Source: Kofleriaceae bacterium
Lineage (GTDB): Bacteria > Myxococcota_A > Polyangia > Haliangiales > Haliangiaceae
Assembly: GCA_025357755.1 (NCBI GenBank)
Contig: JANXOP010000330.1
Coordinates: 1-44,074 of the forward strand
DNA: 44,074 bases
Direction: 5' to 3'
This document shows, in pieces, positions 1-9,823 of the stretch. Both the position numbers and the translations under genes were made by a program. Within the stretch, counting starts at the first letter, position 1; each line of letters begins with the position of its first letter. The notes below the pieces were generated by a model, which saw only the letters and a program-made list of their open reading frames with translations, searched no databases and was not told the origin of the DNA.

Positions 1-1047
1 GAGGCGAAGATCGCGCTGGCAAATGCCGCCACCGCACTCCTCCACGGCAAAGACGCCGCCCGCACCGCCAGACCGGCAATCGAGGGTGGCGATGAAGACC
101 TCCCAGCGATGGTGCAGGAACGCGAGCGGATGCGCGAGCACGAGCTTCTTCCACGCCGCCGTGATGCCCGCGCGATCGGCGTCGGTCGAGATGTAGTCGA
201 AGATCTGGCCGGGCTCCTGCGTGACGTTCAGGAACTGCTGCTCGGGCCGATACCACGTTCGAACCCGGATCTGGATCTTGTCGGTCTTGTGCCACGGCAC
301 ACCCGGTGTGTCGCGCAGCAGCTGATCGTTATCGAGATGTGGCGAGTACCGGATGATGCCCGCGATATCGACCGGCGCCGATGCGGTCGGCCACGGATAC
401 GTGTGCTGTTGGACGAACAGCGCATTCACTCGCTGGCTCGCAACGAACATCGCGACCCAGACAAGACATGCGAGCCCGACGCGCTTCCACCACCGCAGGC
501 TCCCGCCGTACCCGAACTGGAACACCAGGATGGGGAAGGTTGCCGCTGCCGCGTTGTAGCGGACCGCGGTCGCCAAGAAGATCAGCACGTAGCCGGTGAC
601 CCGCCAGCCACGTCGTTGCGAGAACAGGCACGCGATTCCTGCGATCAGGAAGCCCGCCATCTGCGAGTCCTTCCAGATCACCGACAGCACCACGATGTTC
701 TGGGGCACGACCAAGAGCAGGGCCGCGAGGAGCGCTGCCTTACGAGGCGAGATCGCGCGGCGTAAGACGACAAAGGTGCCGAGCAGGAACAGCGAGCTCT
801 GTAGGACGAGCATCAAGATTGGCCCCGCGACGAGGTCGTCGAGGTAGCGCCACATGACCGCCATCACCGGAGGATGCCACTCGTTGATCGACTCGATCCC
901 GCGCGCCTGCGAGAGCTGCCACGACGAGTCGTAGCTCATGTAGCCCGGGTACGCGTAGACCAGGAACCACAGCCAACCGGCGAGCAAGATCACGCGGTCG
1001 GAGACGCACCGATCGATCGCACCCCACACGCGGCCACTCCAACTCAT
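1..1047 (-). CDS. GT-C-like polytopic membrane protein (3' end beyond window)
   Basis: An open frame from ATG 1047 runs off the left edge (349 codons, no stop). The protein starts with a short cytoplasmic end, a first membrane segment (ILLAGWLWFLVYAYPGYMS) and then a loop with YDSSWQL and EWHPPVMA. A tyrosine/aspartate loop after the first helix followed by a conserved HPP is typical of GT-C glycosyltransferase-like families that use polyprenyl-phosphate sugars. More helices follow, with a WKDSQ motif near residue 126. An in-frame GTG at 1074 would overlap the upstream stop as GTGA and add nine residues, so translational coupling to the GT2 fusion gene is possible. The family is inferred from topology and motifs only. 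The role is probably sugar transfer on the outer face of the inner membrane. Confidence 0.6.
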   Translation of the reverse strand, partial: MSWSGRVWGAIDRCVSDRVILLAGWLWFLVYAYPGYMSYDSSWQLSQARGIESINEWHPPVMAVMWRYLDDLVAGPILMLVLQSSLFLLGTFVVLRRAISPRKAALLAALLLVVPQNIVVLSVIWKDSQMAGFLIAGIACLFSQRRGWRVTGYVLIFLATAVRYNAAAATFPILVFQFGYGGSLRWWKRVGLACLVWVAMFVASQRVNALFVQQHTYPWPTASAPVDIAGIIRYSPHLDNDQLLRDTPGVPWHKTDKIQIRVRTWYRPEQQFLNVTQEPGQIFDYISTDADRAGITAAWKKLVLAHPLAFLHHRWEVFIATLDCRSGGAGGVFAVEECGGGICQRDLRL

Positions 1048-1070
1048 CGCGATGCGCTGATCCCGCGCGC

Positions 1071-2690
1071 TCACTTCGAGAAGCGGTAGCGATACAGCGC
1101 GAAGTAGGACGGCACCGCATCGCGCCAGAACCGGATCTTCTTGCCGTCGGCGAACCCGCGCGCCACGTAGTTCACGGGCACTTCCATCGGCGAATTGCCG
1201 TTGCGAGCGAGCTTGCACGCGAGCTCGATATCGAGCTCGAAGCCGTTCGAGTGAAGGTCCAACCCGTCGAGGCACTCGCTGCGGAACACCTTGAACATGG
1301 TGTTCACGTCGGTCGCGCGCTGCTGGTACAGCACGTTGTAGGTCTTCGCGAACATGACCTGACCGAAGTTGAGGAGCACGCCGCGGATCGGCGTCGCGTC
1401 GTACTTGCGGACCTTCCAGTCATCGAGCCCGAGGCTGCGCGAGCCGAGCACGAACATGGTCTTGTGCTGGAGCAGCGGCTCGAGCAGCGCATCGTAATCG
1501 TCGATGTCGTATTCGAAATCGGAATCCTGGATCAGCACGATCGTGCCGGTCACGTGCTGGAGGCCGGTGCGCACCGCATGGCCCTTGCCGCGCGGCTTGT
1601 CCTCGTAGACCACGCGGACGCCCGGGCGGCCCTCGTACTTGGCGACGATCTCGCGCGTGCCGTCGGTGCTGTTGCTCTCGACGATGATCAACTCGCGATC
1701 GACCGGCAGCTGCTTCGCGAGCACCGCATCGATCACTTGCGCCGCGAACCGGTGCTCGTTGAACACCGGCAGGATGATCGAGACCTTCTCGGCGCGATCG
1801 GCAGAGAGCTGACTGCGGCCGAACACCGCGACCCGATTGCCCGCGCGCACCGGCACGCCGAGGTTGCGCACCGGCGTCGCGTTCGCGAGCGTCGCCAACC
1901 CGAGGTTCGGCGCGAGCCGCTCGGCCATCTCGGCGACGTAGCCGGCGGTCCGGGTGACCGGCAGCGGATACTGCGCCTTGAGCACGAGGCCGTGGCGACC
2001 GAGCATCGAAGAGAGGTTGCCCGTCGAGAGATACGCGGACTTGGTGCCGAAGAACTGCGCCCAGTTGCGGCGCAAGATCCGCGCGGGCAGCGAGTCCGCG
2101 TTCGTGTACGTGACGACGAACTGGGTGCTCGGCGGCAGCGCGGCGACGAGCTTCGCGACGACCGCGCCCGGATCGCTGCAGCTCTCGAGCAGCTCCTGCA
2201 GGATCACGACCTGCGGCTGCTTCTCGAGCAGCGGTGCGGCCCACTTCATCTCCGAATCGACCGCGACCTTCTGGAAGATCTCGTCGGTGATCGTCGCGAC
2301 TTGCAGGCCGACGCTCGCGCCCGCCGCGGTGAACTCTGGCAGGTAGCGCCCGATCAACAGCGTGCGCGCGAGGGGCGTGCCGGTCTGCTTCTCGAAGTCC
2401 GTCGCGACGTGATGCAGCAGCGCCTCGAAGTCCTCGACCATCAGCTGACGATCGCGATCGTTGGTGAAGGGATGCAGCGCCTCGACGTCGAGGTTGTTGT
2501 CGGGATGCTCGCGCGCCGGATTGACGTAGACCGCCTCGCAGTTCGCGCACCGCACGAAGCGCACGCCGGCCCTGTAGAACAGGTACTTCGGCACGTCGCG
2601 CTGGCACGCGGGGCACACGACGTAACGGCTGTGAGACCGCGCCGTTACCACCGCGGGAGTCGACGTGAATTCCAGGCGCATCTCGGACAC
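1071..2690 (-). CDS. Zinc ribbon-degenerate methyltransferase-GT2 glycosyltransferase fusion
   Basis: 539 residues from GTG 2690. Residues 26-51 carry two CxxC pairs (C26/C29, C48/C51), the zinc ribbon that often precedes class I methyltransferases of sugar pathways. Residues 105-290 align with that methyltransferase fold, but the SAM-binding glycine loop is missing (LLIGRYLPEF where a GxGxG loop is expected). From about residue 302 there is a GT2 domain of the dolichyl/polyprenyl-phosphate glycosyltransferase type: SIILPVFNE, then IIVESNSTDGT, then the nucleotide-sugar/metal site QDSDFEYD (D389, D391). There is no C-terminal membrane anchor. Likely role: transfer of a sugar from a nucleotide donor to a lipid phosphate, supplying neighbouring GT-C enzymes. 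ATG 2681 is an alternative start. The gene lies 12 bp after the methyltransferase gene and just before the GT-C gene, so probably one operon. Confidence 0.8.
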   Translation of the reverse strand: MSEMRLEFTSTPAVVTARSHSRYVVCPACQRDVPKYLFYRAGVRFVRCANCEAVYVNPAREHPDNNLDVEALHPFTNDRDRQLMVEDFEALLHHVATDFEKQTGTPLARTLLIGRYLPEFTAAGASVGLQVATITDEIFQKVAVDSEMKWAAPLLEKQPQVVILQELLESCSDPGAVVAKLVAALPPSTQFVVTYTNADSLPARILRRNWAQFFGTKSAYLSTGNLSSMLGRHGLVLKAQYPLPVTRTAGYVAEMAERLAPNLGLATLANATPVRNLGVPVRAGNRVAVFGRSQLSADRAEKVSIILPVFNEHRFAAQVIDAVLAKQLPVDRELIIVESNSTDGTREIVAKYEGRPGVRVVYEDKPRGKGHAVRTGLQHVTGTIVLIQDSDFEYDIDDYDALLEPLLQHKTMFVLGSRSLGLDDWKVRKYDATPIRGVLLNFGQVMFAKTYNVLYQQRATDVNTMFKVFRSECLDGLDLHSNGFELDIELACKLARNGNSPMEVPVNYVARGFADGKKIRFWRDAVPSYFALYRYRFSK

Positions 2691-2702
2691 GAGCCGGAGA
2701 TA

Positions 2703-3503
2703 TCACATGGCAGCTGGCAGGTGGGCCTCGAAGAGGAGTCCGGCGAGGCCCATCCGATGTTTGGCGAGTAAGCGCGATTCCCAATAAGCGACGGCATTAC
2801 CGAGCTCGAGCAGCCGGTTGAGGCCGTAGACGAGCGGGCTCTGCGTGGCCTGCTTGCCGGCGTAGTACGTGTTGTCCTGCCACCAGAACTTCGCGAGCTG
2901 CGGCAGGCGCGCGGCGGCAAAGAACGTCGCGTCCATCGCGTGGCCGAGCCAGTGGTAGGCGTGGCTCGTGTCACGGACCTCGAACCGGTTCGCGAGCAGC
3001 TGCGCGACATCCGCATAGCTGAACGCGTTCACGTGGTGCTTGGTCTTGACGTAGAGGTCGTCGCCGAGGAGCGCGCGGTAGACCGTGTACATCGATCGCT
3101 TCTCGCCCTCGATCGGCACGAACCCGACGAACCTCCCGCCCGGCTTCAACACGCGCACGATCTCGCGCACGATGTGGTCGGGATCCGGCACGTGCTCGAG
3201 CACGTCGACGACGATCACCGCATCGAACGTCGCGTCGTCGTACGGGATATCGGTGGTCATCAGCCGGAAGTGGATGCCCTCGGGCGGCTGCCAGTCATTG
3301 ATGTCACAGCCGTAGACCGTGAGCCCGGGGCGATGTGCCACGAGGGTCCGCAGCATCTTGCCGCTGCCCGATCCGACCTCGAGCACGTGGCCTGACTCCG
3401 GCAAATGTTGGAGCAGGTAGCGCGCCTTGAGCGAGGGGATGTTGAAGCCCGTGGGATCAACCGCGTCGCTGCCCCAGCGCGGGATCGGGGCCTCGGTAGA
3501 CAT
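2703..3503 (-). CDS. Class I SAM-dependent methyltransferase
   Basis: 266 residues from ATG 3503. An in-frame GTG at 3521 would add six residues. The SAM site is intact: motif I VLEVGSGSGK, an acidic residue after the second strand (YGCDIND), and VIVVDVLEHVPDPDHIVREI typical of the Methyltransf_11/23 group. The C-terminal part (FWWQDNTYYAGKQ and after) is helical and amphipathic and may touch the membrane. First gene of the minus-strand unit with the GT2 fusion and the GT-C protein, and divergent from the flippase-like gene, with only 55 bp between the starts, so the two units probably share a control region. The substrate is unknown; a lipid-linked sugar is the contextual guess. Confidence 0.8.
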   Translation of the reverse strand: MSTEAPIPRWGSDAVDPTGFNIPSLKARYLLQHLPESGHVLEVGSGSGKMLRTLVAHRPGLTVYGCDINDWQPPEGIHFRLMTTDIPYDDATFDAVIVVDVLEHVPDPDHIVREIVRVLKPGGRFVGFVPIEGEKRSMYTVYRALLGDDLYVKTKHHVNAFSYADVAQLLANRFEVRDTSHAYHWLGHAMDATFFAAARLPQLAKFWWQDNTYYAGKQATQSPLVYGLNRLLELGNAVAYWESRLLAKHRMGLAGLLFEAHLPAAM

Positions 3504-3558
3504 CGCGCCGTTGCTTACCACTTTACGGAGCGGTTACGCGTGTTATTAACCGCCCGCA

Positions 3559-4683
3559 GTGGCCTCCCAGAAGGGTTTTATTCGCCGTCACGCGGTGAAG
3601 TTGATCGCGTCGATCCTCATCACGGTCGGTGTGATCTACACCGTGGAATCGGGCGGGCTGAAGCTCGTTCCCAACGGTGGAGATTTCGACGGCATCCGGT
3701 GGGCCGCCCTCGCCTTGTACTTCCCGCTGTTGTTCGGGATGACCTGGTTCCGTGCGGTGCGCTGGAGGTTCCTCCTCCGCCAGATCATCGTCGTGCCGAA
3801 GCTGCGCTTGTTCGCCGTGTCGTGCATCGGCTTCTTCGCGATGTGGGCGCTGCCGTTCCGGCTCGGCGAGCTCGCGCGACCGTTGTTGCTGCGGACGCGC
3901 CCCGAGGAGATCAAGCCCGGCAAGCCCGTGCTCTCGCTCACCGCCGCGACCGGCACGATCGTCGCCGAGCGCGTGATCGACGGCCTGTTCATCAGCATCG
4001 TGCTCGCGATCGCCTTGCTCACCGTGCCGACCCTCCACCCGCTTCCGGAGACCGTCGTCGGCCTCAAGATCAGCGTCGCGCACGTGCGCTGGGCTGGCTT
4101 CGCGATGCTCGGGTTGTTCACGACCGCGTTCGTCGTGATCGCGGTGTTTTATTTCGCGCGCGCGTTCGCGGTGCGCGCGACCCACGCGGTGTTCGGCCTC
4201 GTGTCGCAGAAGCTCGCCGACAAGCTCTCGAACATGGCGAGCCACCTCGCCGATGGCTTGCACGTGTTCAGCCGCGGTCGCGATTTCTTCGGGTTCCTCC
4301 TCGAGACCGCCGCCTACTGGATGTTTAACGCCGCGGGCATGTGGGTGCTCGCGCGCGCGTGCGGCGTCACGCACCTCGATGGCTCGGGCATCACGTTCGG
4401 CGAGGCGTGCGCCCTGATGGGCATGCTGTCGTGCGCGATCCTGATCCCGGGTCCGCCCGGCCTCCTCGGCGTGTTCCAGGCCGGCATCTACGCGGGCATG
4501 ACGATGTACTTCCCGACCGCGATCGTCACCGGGCCCGGCGCGGCGTACGTGTTCCTCGTCTACATCACGCAGGTCGTCTTCGGCCTCGTCACCGCGGGCT
4601 GGGGCCTGTGGTACGAGGGCGGCGCGCGCCGGCTGCAGGGCGTCTCTCTCGACGAACAACCTCTAGCGGGTGAAGCCACATGA
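3559..4683 (+). CDS. Flippase-like UPF0104 (lysylphosphatidylglycerol synthetase TM-type) protein
   Basis: 374 residues from GTG 3559, with about eight membrane segments. The family signatures are clear: FRLGELARPLLL after the third helix, VAERVIDGLF about 40 residues later, and a late PGPPGLLGVFQAG loop. This integral domain is shared by the N-terminal part of MprF and by stand-alone YbhN/AglD-type proteins, several of which are thought to flip or handle lipid-linked molecules. It lacks the soluble aminoacyl-transfer domain of MprF. The stop overlaps the next methyltransferase start (ATGA at 4680), and a second family member follows. Likely role: moving a glycolipid or lipid intermediate across the inner membrane. 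This is inferred from the family, not visible in the sequence. Confidence 0.8.
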   Translation: MASQKGFIRRHAVKLIASILITVGVIYTVESGGLKLVPNGGDFDGIRWAALALYFPLLFGMTWFRAVRWRFLLRQIIVVPKLRLFAVSCIGFFAMWALPFRLGELARPLLLRTRPEEIKPGKPVLSLTAATGTIVAERVIDGLFISIVLAIALLTVPTLHPLPETVVGLKISVAHVRWAGFAMLGLFTTAFVVIAVFYFARAFAVRATHAVFGLVSQKLADKLSNMASHLADGLHVFSRGRDFFGFLLETAAYWMFNAAGMWVLARACGVTHLDGSGITFGEACALMGMLSCAILIPGPPGLLGVFQAGIYAGMTMYFPTAIVTGPGAAYVFLVYITQVVFGLVTAGWGLWYEGGARRLQGVSLDEQPLAGEAT

Positions 4684-5420
4684 CCGAAGCTCGCGATCAC
4701 GTCGATTACGTCCAGCGCCGCGCCGAGCTGCCGATGGGCATGCACAACCGCGACGAGATCAAGAACTACTTCGCGTGGCAGGCCGAGCTCTTCGCGGGTC
4801 ACGCGCACGGCACGATCATCGATCACGGCGCGGGCACCGGCGGCCTGTCGAGCGCGCTGCTCGCGGCGCACCTCGGCAACGTCGTCGCGGTCGAGCCCGA
4901 TCCGCAACTCGTCGAAGTGCTCCACGCGAAGTTCGATAGCGTCGCCGAGGCGAGCGTCTCGCCCGGCACGCTCGACGATTACCTCGCCGCGCACGGCCCG
5001 GCCTCGGTCGACACGATCGTGTCGTCGAACGTGATCGAGCACATCGCCGATGACGTCGCGTGTCTGCAGGCGATGTTCGAGCTGCTGCGCCCGGGTGGCG
5101 CGGTCGGCCTCTACATCCCCGCGCGGCCCGAGTTGTTCGGCAGCCTCGATCGCGCGGTCGGTCATCACCGCCGCTACACCAAGCCCGAGATCACCGAGAA
5201 GCTGCAGCGCGCGGGCTTCCGGATCGAGAGCGTGCAGTACCGCAACCTCGTCAGCGTCATCCCGTGGCTGATCACCGGCCGGCTCATGAAGCTCGACAAG
5301 CTCGGCGATGGCAGCCTCAAGATCTTCGACAAGATCGTGTTTCCCGTCTCGCGCTGGATCGAGGATCGGTTGCCGCCGAGCTACGGCCTCAACCTGGTCG
5401 CGATCGCCGTCAAGCCGTGA
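4680..5420 (+). CDS. Class I SAM-dependent methyltransferase between two flippase-like genes
   Basis: 246 residues. ATG 4680 overlaps the preceding stop by four bases. Motif I is intact (IIDHGAGTGGLS), the acidic post-strand-2 motif is VAVEPDP, and VSSNVIEHIADD is the motif III region. After these comes a HHRRYTKPEI segment common in methyltransferases linked to polysaccharide or lipid glycosylation genes. The stop is overlapped by the GTG of the next gene (GTGA at 5417), so three genes in a row are translationally coupled. It may methylate the lipid-linked glycan handled by the two flippase-like partners. The substrate cannot be read from the sequence. Confidence 0.82.
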   Translation: MTEARDHVDYVQRRAELPMGMHNRDEIKNYFAWQAELFAGHAHGTIIDHGAGTGGLSSALLAAHLGNVVAVEPDPQLVEVLHAKFDSVAEASVSPGTLDDYLAAHGPASVDTIVSSNVIEHIADDVACLQAMFELLRPGGAVGLYIPARPELFGSLDRAVGHHRRYTKPEITEKLQRAGFRIESVQYRNLVSVIPWLITGRLMKLDKLGDGSLKIFDKIVFPVSRWIEDRLPPSYGLNLVAIAVKP

Positions 5421-6370
5421 AACGGTGGGGCTGGCTGCTGCGCTGGGGCGGCACGGCCGCGGGCGTCGCGTACATCATCCACGTCGTCGATTTCTCGGCC
5501 GCCGGTGCCGCGTTCTCGCGGATCTCGATCGCGGCGATCGTGCTCGCGATCGGCCTCGTCGCGCTCAACGTCGTCGCGGGTGCCGCGCGCTGGCGCAATC
5601 TGCTCGTCGCATACGGCGCGGACACCCGGCCGTCGCTGGCGCGCGCGACCGTCCTCTACTTCATCTCGTTCTTCTACAACAACTACCTCCCCGGCGCGGT
5701 CGCCGGTGATGTGGTGCGTGGCGTGGTCACGCGCGGGGTGTTCGGCGAGCGCGGCGCCACCGCGGGTATCGCGGTCGTGCTCGTCGAGCGCGCGCTCGGG
5801 TTGTTCGGCGTGTTCTTGTTGCTCGCGAGCGGGCTCGGGGTCGCCGGGGCCGGCCTCGATGTCGGCGGCCTGTGGATCTGGAGCACGCTCGGCATCGCCG
5901 GCTCGCTCGTGCTCGTGCTCGCCCTTCCGTTCGCGCGCCGCCTCGCCCCGTACCTGCCCGGCAAGCTCCGCACGATCGCCGAGCGCGTGCCCGCGCTGAC
6001 CTCGACCACCGCGTTCGTGATCGCCGCGTTCTACTCGGTGGTCACCCAGGCGCTCGTCGCGCTCGCCGGCTTTGTCCTCCTCCACGCGGTCGATCCGCAG
6101 GTCGGCCTCGGGGCCTCGCTGCTGATCGTGCCGCTCGCCGCCGCGACGACCTTCCTGCCGATCACCGTCGGTGGCGCGGGTGCGCGCGAGGCGGTGTTCA
6201 TCAGCCTCGGTGCCAGCCTGTTCCACATGCCAAAATCCGACGCCGTGGCGGCCTCGCTCGCCCTCTGGCTCGCCCACCTCGTCGTCGGCGCGATCGGTGG
6301 GCTGCTTCAGCTCGCAGAACGACGTAGTATCCCGCGCGATGTTCCCGGATCTGAACCAAGCACGCGCTAA
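5417..6370 (+). CDS. Second flippase-like UPF0104 family membrane protein
   Basis: 317 residues from GTG 5417, which overlaps the preceding TGA. A longer in-frame reading inside the methyltransferase gene is possible but would not be hydrophobic, so I reject it. Key family motifs are present: YNNYLPGAVAGDVVRG after helix three, VLVERALGLFGVF next, and FLPITVGGAGAREAVF near the end. It differs clearly from the 3559 copy, so this is an old duplication rather than a recent one. Its last 32 bases overlap the start of the PIG-V-like gene and contain that gene's probable promoter. Probable role: membrane transporter or flippase component for a lipid or glycolipid. Confidence 0.8.
   Translation: MKRWGWLLRWGGTAAGVAYIIHVVDFSAAGAAFSRISIAAIVLAIGLVALNVVAGAARWRNLLVAYGADTRPSLARATVLYFISFFYNNYLPGAVAGDVVRGVVTRGVFGERGATAGIAVVLVERALGLFGVFLLLASGLGVAGAGLDVGGLWIWSTLGIAGSLVLVLALPFARRLAPYLPGKLRTIAERVPALTSTTAFVIAAFYSVVTQALVALAGFVLLHAVDPQVGLGASLLIVPLAAATTFLPITVGGAGAREAVFISLGASLFHMPKSDAVAASLALWLAHLVVGAIGGLLQLAERRSIPRDVPGSEPSTR
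6325..6330 (+). promoter_or_regulatory. Putative -10 box of a leaderless transcript (PIG-V-like gene)
   Basis: TAGTAT lies 8 bases before ATG 6339, inside the 3' end of the flippase-like gene. No ribosome-binding site is visible. It would give the downstream gene its own promoter inside the operon. Confidence 0.45.
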
Positions 6371-7661
6371 GGCCGGCGCTCGCCTCGGCGAGCTCGCGGA
6401 CCGCAAGTGGTTCCGGCTCGCGGTCGCCGCCTTCCTCGCGTGCATGCACCTCGCGATGTTCGCGAAGGCGGGGCACGAGCGGCTCGGGATCCCGTTCGAC
6501 AGCAACCCCGACGAGGCGCCGTACTTCTCGAACCCGGATGCGCGCGCCACCGTCGGCTATCCGCGCCAACCCCATCGCTGGTCTCGGCTCGTCGTGTCGC
6601 GGCTCGATGCGCAGCACTACATCGGCACCGCGGTGCGCGGGCTCACCGCCTGCCCCACCGATCCGCACTCGCCCGATGGCGCGTACCTCGATTGCGGCCT
6701 CGGCTGGTTACCGGCGTGGGGCACGATCGGCGGCTTCATCGCGCAGATCGGCCACCTCGCCGACGACAAGGCGCTGATGTTCCTTTCGATCCTGTGCGGC
6801 CTCGCACTGAACTTGATGTGGACGAGCCCGATCCTCGTCGGTAAGTTCGGCAAGGGCGCGGCGTGGGCGATCCTCATCGGCTTCAACGTCTATCCCTCGG
6901 CGTTCTACATCGTCACGCCGTACACCGAGGCGATCACGCTCGCGTGCGCGATCGGCGGCTTCCTCGCGCTCACCAAGGAACGCTGGGTGCTCGCCGCGTT
7001 CCTGTGCGGCGCCTCGACCGCATTCCGCGTGCAAGCGGTCGCATTCGCAGTCGCGATCGGTGCAGCGCTCGTGATGGCGGCGTGGGTCCGCAGGAAGGCC
7101 GAGAAGAAAGACTGGTGGAAGCCGCTCGTCGCGCTGCCGCTGTGCGGCTGGGGCCAGATGCTGACGATGATCGTCCTCCAGATCACGCTCGGTGACTGGC
7201 GCGCGTTCTTGCGCGCACGCCACGCGTTCGGCGATGCGCACACGTGGGGCCGGCTGACCGATGTCGCGTACTACGTGAAGGGCTTCGCGGGGCAGGACAT
7301 GGACGTGGTCTTCCTGGCCGCGTTCATCGCGATCATCGCGCTCACCGCGCGCGAGGTCTGCAAGAAGTTCAATGCGACCGAGAACACGTTCCTCATCCTC
7401 TCGAGCGGCATGACGATCGTGCTCAGCGTCGTCGCGCCGCTCCAGTACTGGGGCATCACGCGCTACCTGATGCTGTGCCCGCTGGCGTTCCTCGGGATGG
7501 GGGTGATGGCGAAGAAGCACACCGCCCTGTTCATCGTGTGGTGCCTTTTGTGCGCGGCGTTTTACTGGCACGTCGAGCTCTGCGGCTACATCACCCAAGG
7601 CAATCCGGGGCAGTGCCCGTGCCTGGGACGGATGGAGTTCGGGATGCCGTTCGGCTCGTGA
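6339..7661 (+). CDS. PIG-V-like GT-C glycosyltransferase (membrane)
   Basis: 440 residues from ATG 6339, with about nine membrane segments. After the first helix the periplasmic loop carries RLDAQHYIG with D90, the position of the catalytic acid loop in GT-C enzymes. A second landmark is VTPYTEA at 192-198, matching the S/TPYTE motif of the eukaryotic GPI mannosyltransferase PIG-V family and its bacterial relatives. The C-terminus has a short cysteine-rich loop (CPCLG). Such proteins take sugar from a polyprenyl-phosphate donor and add it to a lipid acceptor outside the membrane. Possible donors could be made by the GT2 fusion protein upstream. The assignment to PIG-V rests on two motifs plus topology; another GT-C family is possible. 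Confidence 0.65.
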   Translation: MFPDLNQARAKAGARLGELADRKWFRLAVAAFLACMHLAMFAKAGHERLGIPFDSNPDEAPYFSNPDARATVGYPRQPHRWSRLVVSRLDAQHYIGTAVRGLTACPTDPHSPDGAYLDCGLGWLPAWGTIGGFIAQIGHLADDKALMFLSILCGLALNLMWTSPILVGKFGKGAAWAILIGFNVYPSAFYIVTPYTEAITLACAIGGFLALTKERWVLAAFLCGASTAFRVQAVAFAVAIGAALVMAAWVRRKAEKKDWWKPLVALPLCGWGQMLTMIVLQITLGDWRAFLRARHAFGDAHTWGRLTDVAYYVKGFAGQDMDVVFLAAFIAIIALTAREVCKKFNATENTFLILSSGMTIVLSVVAPLQYWGITRYLMLCPLAFLGMGVMAKKHTALFIVWCLLCAAFYWHVELCGYITQGNPGQCPCLGRMEFGMPFGS

Positions 7662-7727
7662 CGCGGGGAACCACGAAGGTTTAATACCCGAGCTCGTCAT
7701 CGCAGCGGTCACCGACGCGTGATCGAG

Positions 7728-7733
7728 TACAGT
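7728..7733 (+). promoter_or_regulatory. Putative -10 box of a leaderless transcript (PIG-L-like lipoprotein)
   Basis: TACAGT lies 7 bases before GTG 7741. This spacing is why I prefer 7741 to the in-frame GTG at 7732, which lies inside the hexamer. Confidence 0.45.
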
Positions 7734-7740
7734 GCGGACC

Positions 7741-9823
7741 GTGCGCGGTCTCGCGATGGCGGTGTGCTTGCTGCTCGGTTGTGGTGACAACCTGATCGGC
7801 GGCACTGCGCAGCTCGCGCAGACACACGATCTAGACATCGTCGCGCATCAAGACGACGACCTCTTGTTCATGCAGCCCGATGTGGTCGAGGCCGTGCGTC
7901 GCGGCACCGGCGTGACGAACCTCTACATCACGGCGGGCAACGGCAAGAAGGGCACGGCCGCCGCGAACCCGCGCTACCAGGGCCTCCAGGCCGCGTATGG
8001 CGATGCCGCGAACGATCACGCGTGGGAGTGCGGCTGGATCACGGTGCGCGAGCATCCGATCCAGCATTGTCGGCTCGAGGCCGAGAACATCTCGTTGCTG
8101 TTCCTCGCGTATCCGGACGGTGGCAAGTATGGCGAGCTCCATCACAGCTTGTTGCGGTTGTGGGAAGGCTCGATCGAGAACGCGACCACGGTGGCCGATC
8201 GTACGACCGTGTACTCGCGCGACGAGCTGATCGAGACGGTCGCCGCGATCATGCGCACGGTCGAACCCGACACCATTCGCACGCTCGATCTCGCCGCGAG
8301 CCACGGCTACGACCACTCCGATCACATGATCGTCGGCGCGCTGACCGGGCTCGCGCTCGCTCGCACCACGCTCGATCCTGACCTCATCACCTATCGCGGC
8401 TACAACACCTCGAGCGAGCCCGCAAACAAGCTGCCCGCAGTGTTCGCCTCGGTGCACGAGGTGCTCGCGCACTACGAAGCGTGCGCCACGAACTGCGGTG
8501 CGGAGTGCGGCACGCCATGCACCGAGATCGAGCCGAGCCACGACACCTGGCTCGGTCGTCGCTATGCGGTCGGCTTCCGCAAACAAGCGCGCGGTCAGCT
8601 CCGTGCTGGCTCGCAATGCCTGACCGGTGGCGGCCTGAGCGATTGCGCGACTGCCCCGAGCTTCGCGCTCGCGCACGGTCAGCTCGTCGGCGGTAACGGT
8701 TGCCTCGCGATCGATGGGACCGGCACGCCCGTCCTCGCGCCCTGCGATCGAGCCGACCCGGCGCAGCGGTTCTTGTTCGACGACGAAGATCATCTGTGGT
8801 CCGGGCTCGCGCCCGACTTCGGTCCGTTGCTCGACTACGCGCACATGCGCTGCATGGTCCCGAATGCCGACCACACGGTGACCACCGCGACATGCGGTGG
8901 CCCCGACACGCCGCGATGGCAATGGGCACCGGTCCTCGCATACACGGCGCGCGCGAACCTCGGGTTCTCCACGACCGGCCGCGCGGTCCGGCTCGGCGAT
9001 CTCGATGGCGATGGCCTCGCGGATCTGTGTGCGGTCACGGCGACCGGCCTGCTCTGCGCGCCGGGCGCCGGGGATGGCACCTTCGCGCCTGCGATCCGGA
9101 TCGATGATCCCTCGGCGCCGCTCGCGATCGATCCGCAGAGCCTCACGATCGGCGATCTCGATCGCGATGGACTTCCCGATGCGTGCGGTCGCGATAGCGC
9201 CGGCGTGCTGTGCGCGTTGTCCTCGGCGCACTTCACGACCACGCGGTTCAGCTCGAATTTCTCCGATAGCGATGCGCGCCCGACGACCTCGAGCTCGCTC
9301 GCGATCGCGGACGCCGATGGCGATGGTACGCACGATGTCTGTGGGATCGCCGCGGCGGGCGTGGTGTGCACGTCGGGGCTCGCCGCATTCGACAAGACCG
9401 AGCTGCGCTCGTCGTGGCCCGCGATCGGCAGCGCGGTGCTGCCGCGCGACCTCGACGGCGATCAGCGTGCCGATTGGTGTGCGCTCACCGATACCGGTCC
9501 CGCGTGTAGCCTCGCGGCCGAGGCTGCGCTCAGCACCGATGGCGCCGCGTGGGGTTTCTCGATGAACAACGTCATCGACACGTTCCAGGCCGGTCTCGAT
9601 CTCACCGACATCGCTGATCTCGATGGCGATGGCGATGGCGATCTGTGCTCGCCGCTCGCGGACACGATCAGCTGCGCGCGCAGCAACGGCCGCGGCTTCG
9701 GCCCCCGCACCACCGTGGCCGTCCTCCCCGATGGAGCGAACGCGAGCGCGCTGTGGCTCGGCGATCTCGATGGCGATGGTCGCGCTGACGCGTGCGTCGA
9801 TCTGGGTGACCAGATCGCGTGCG

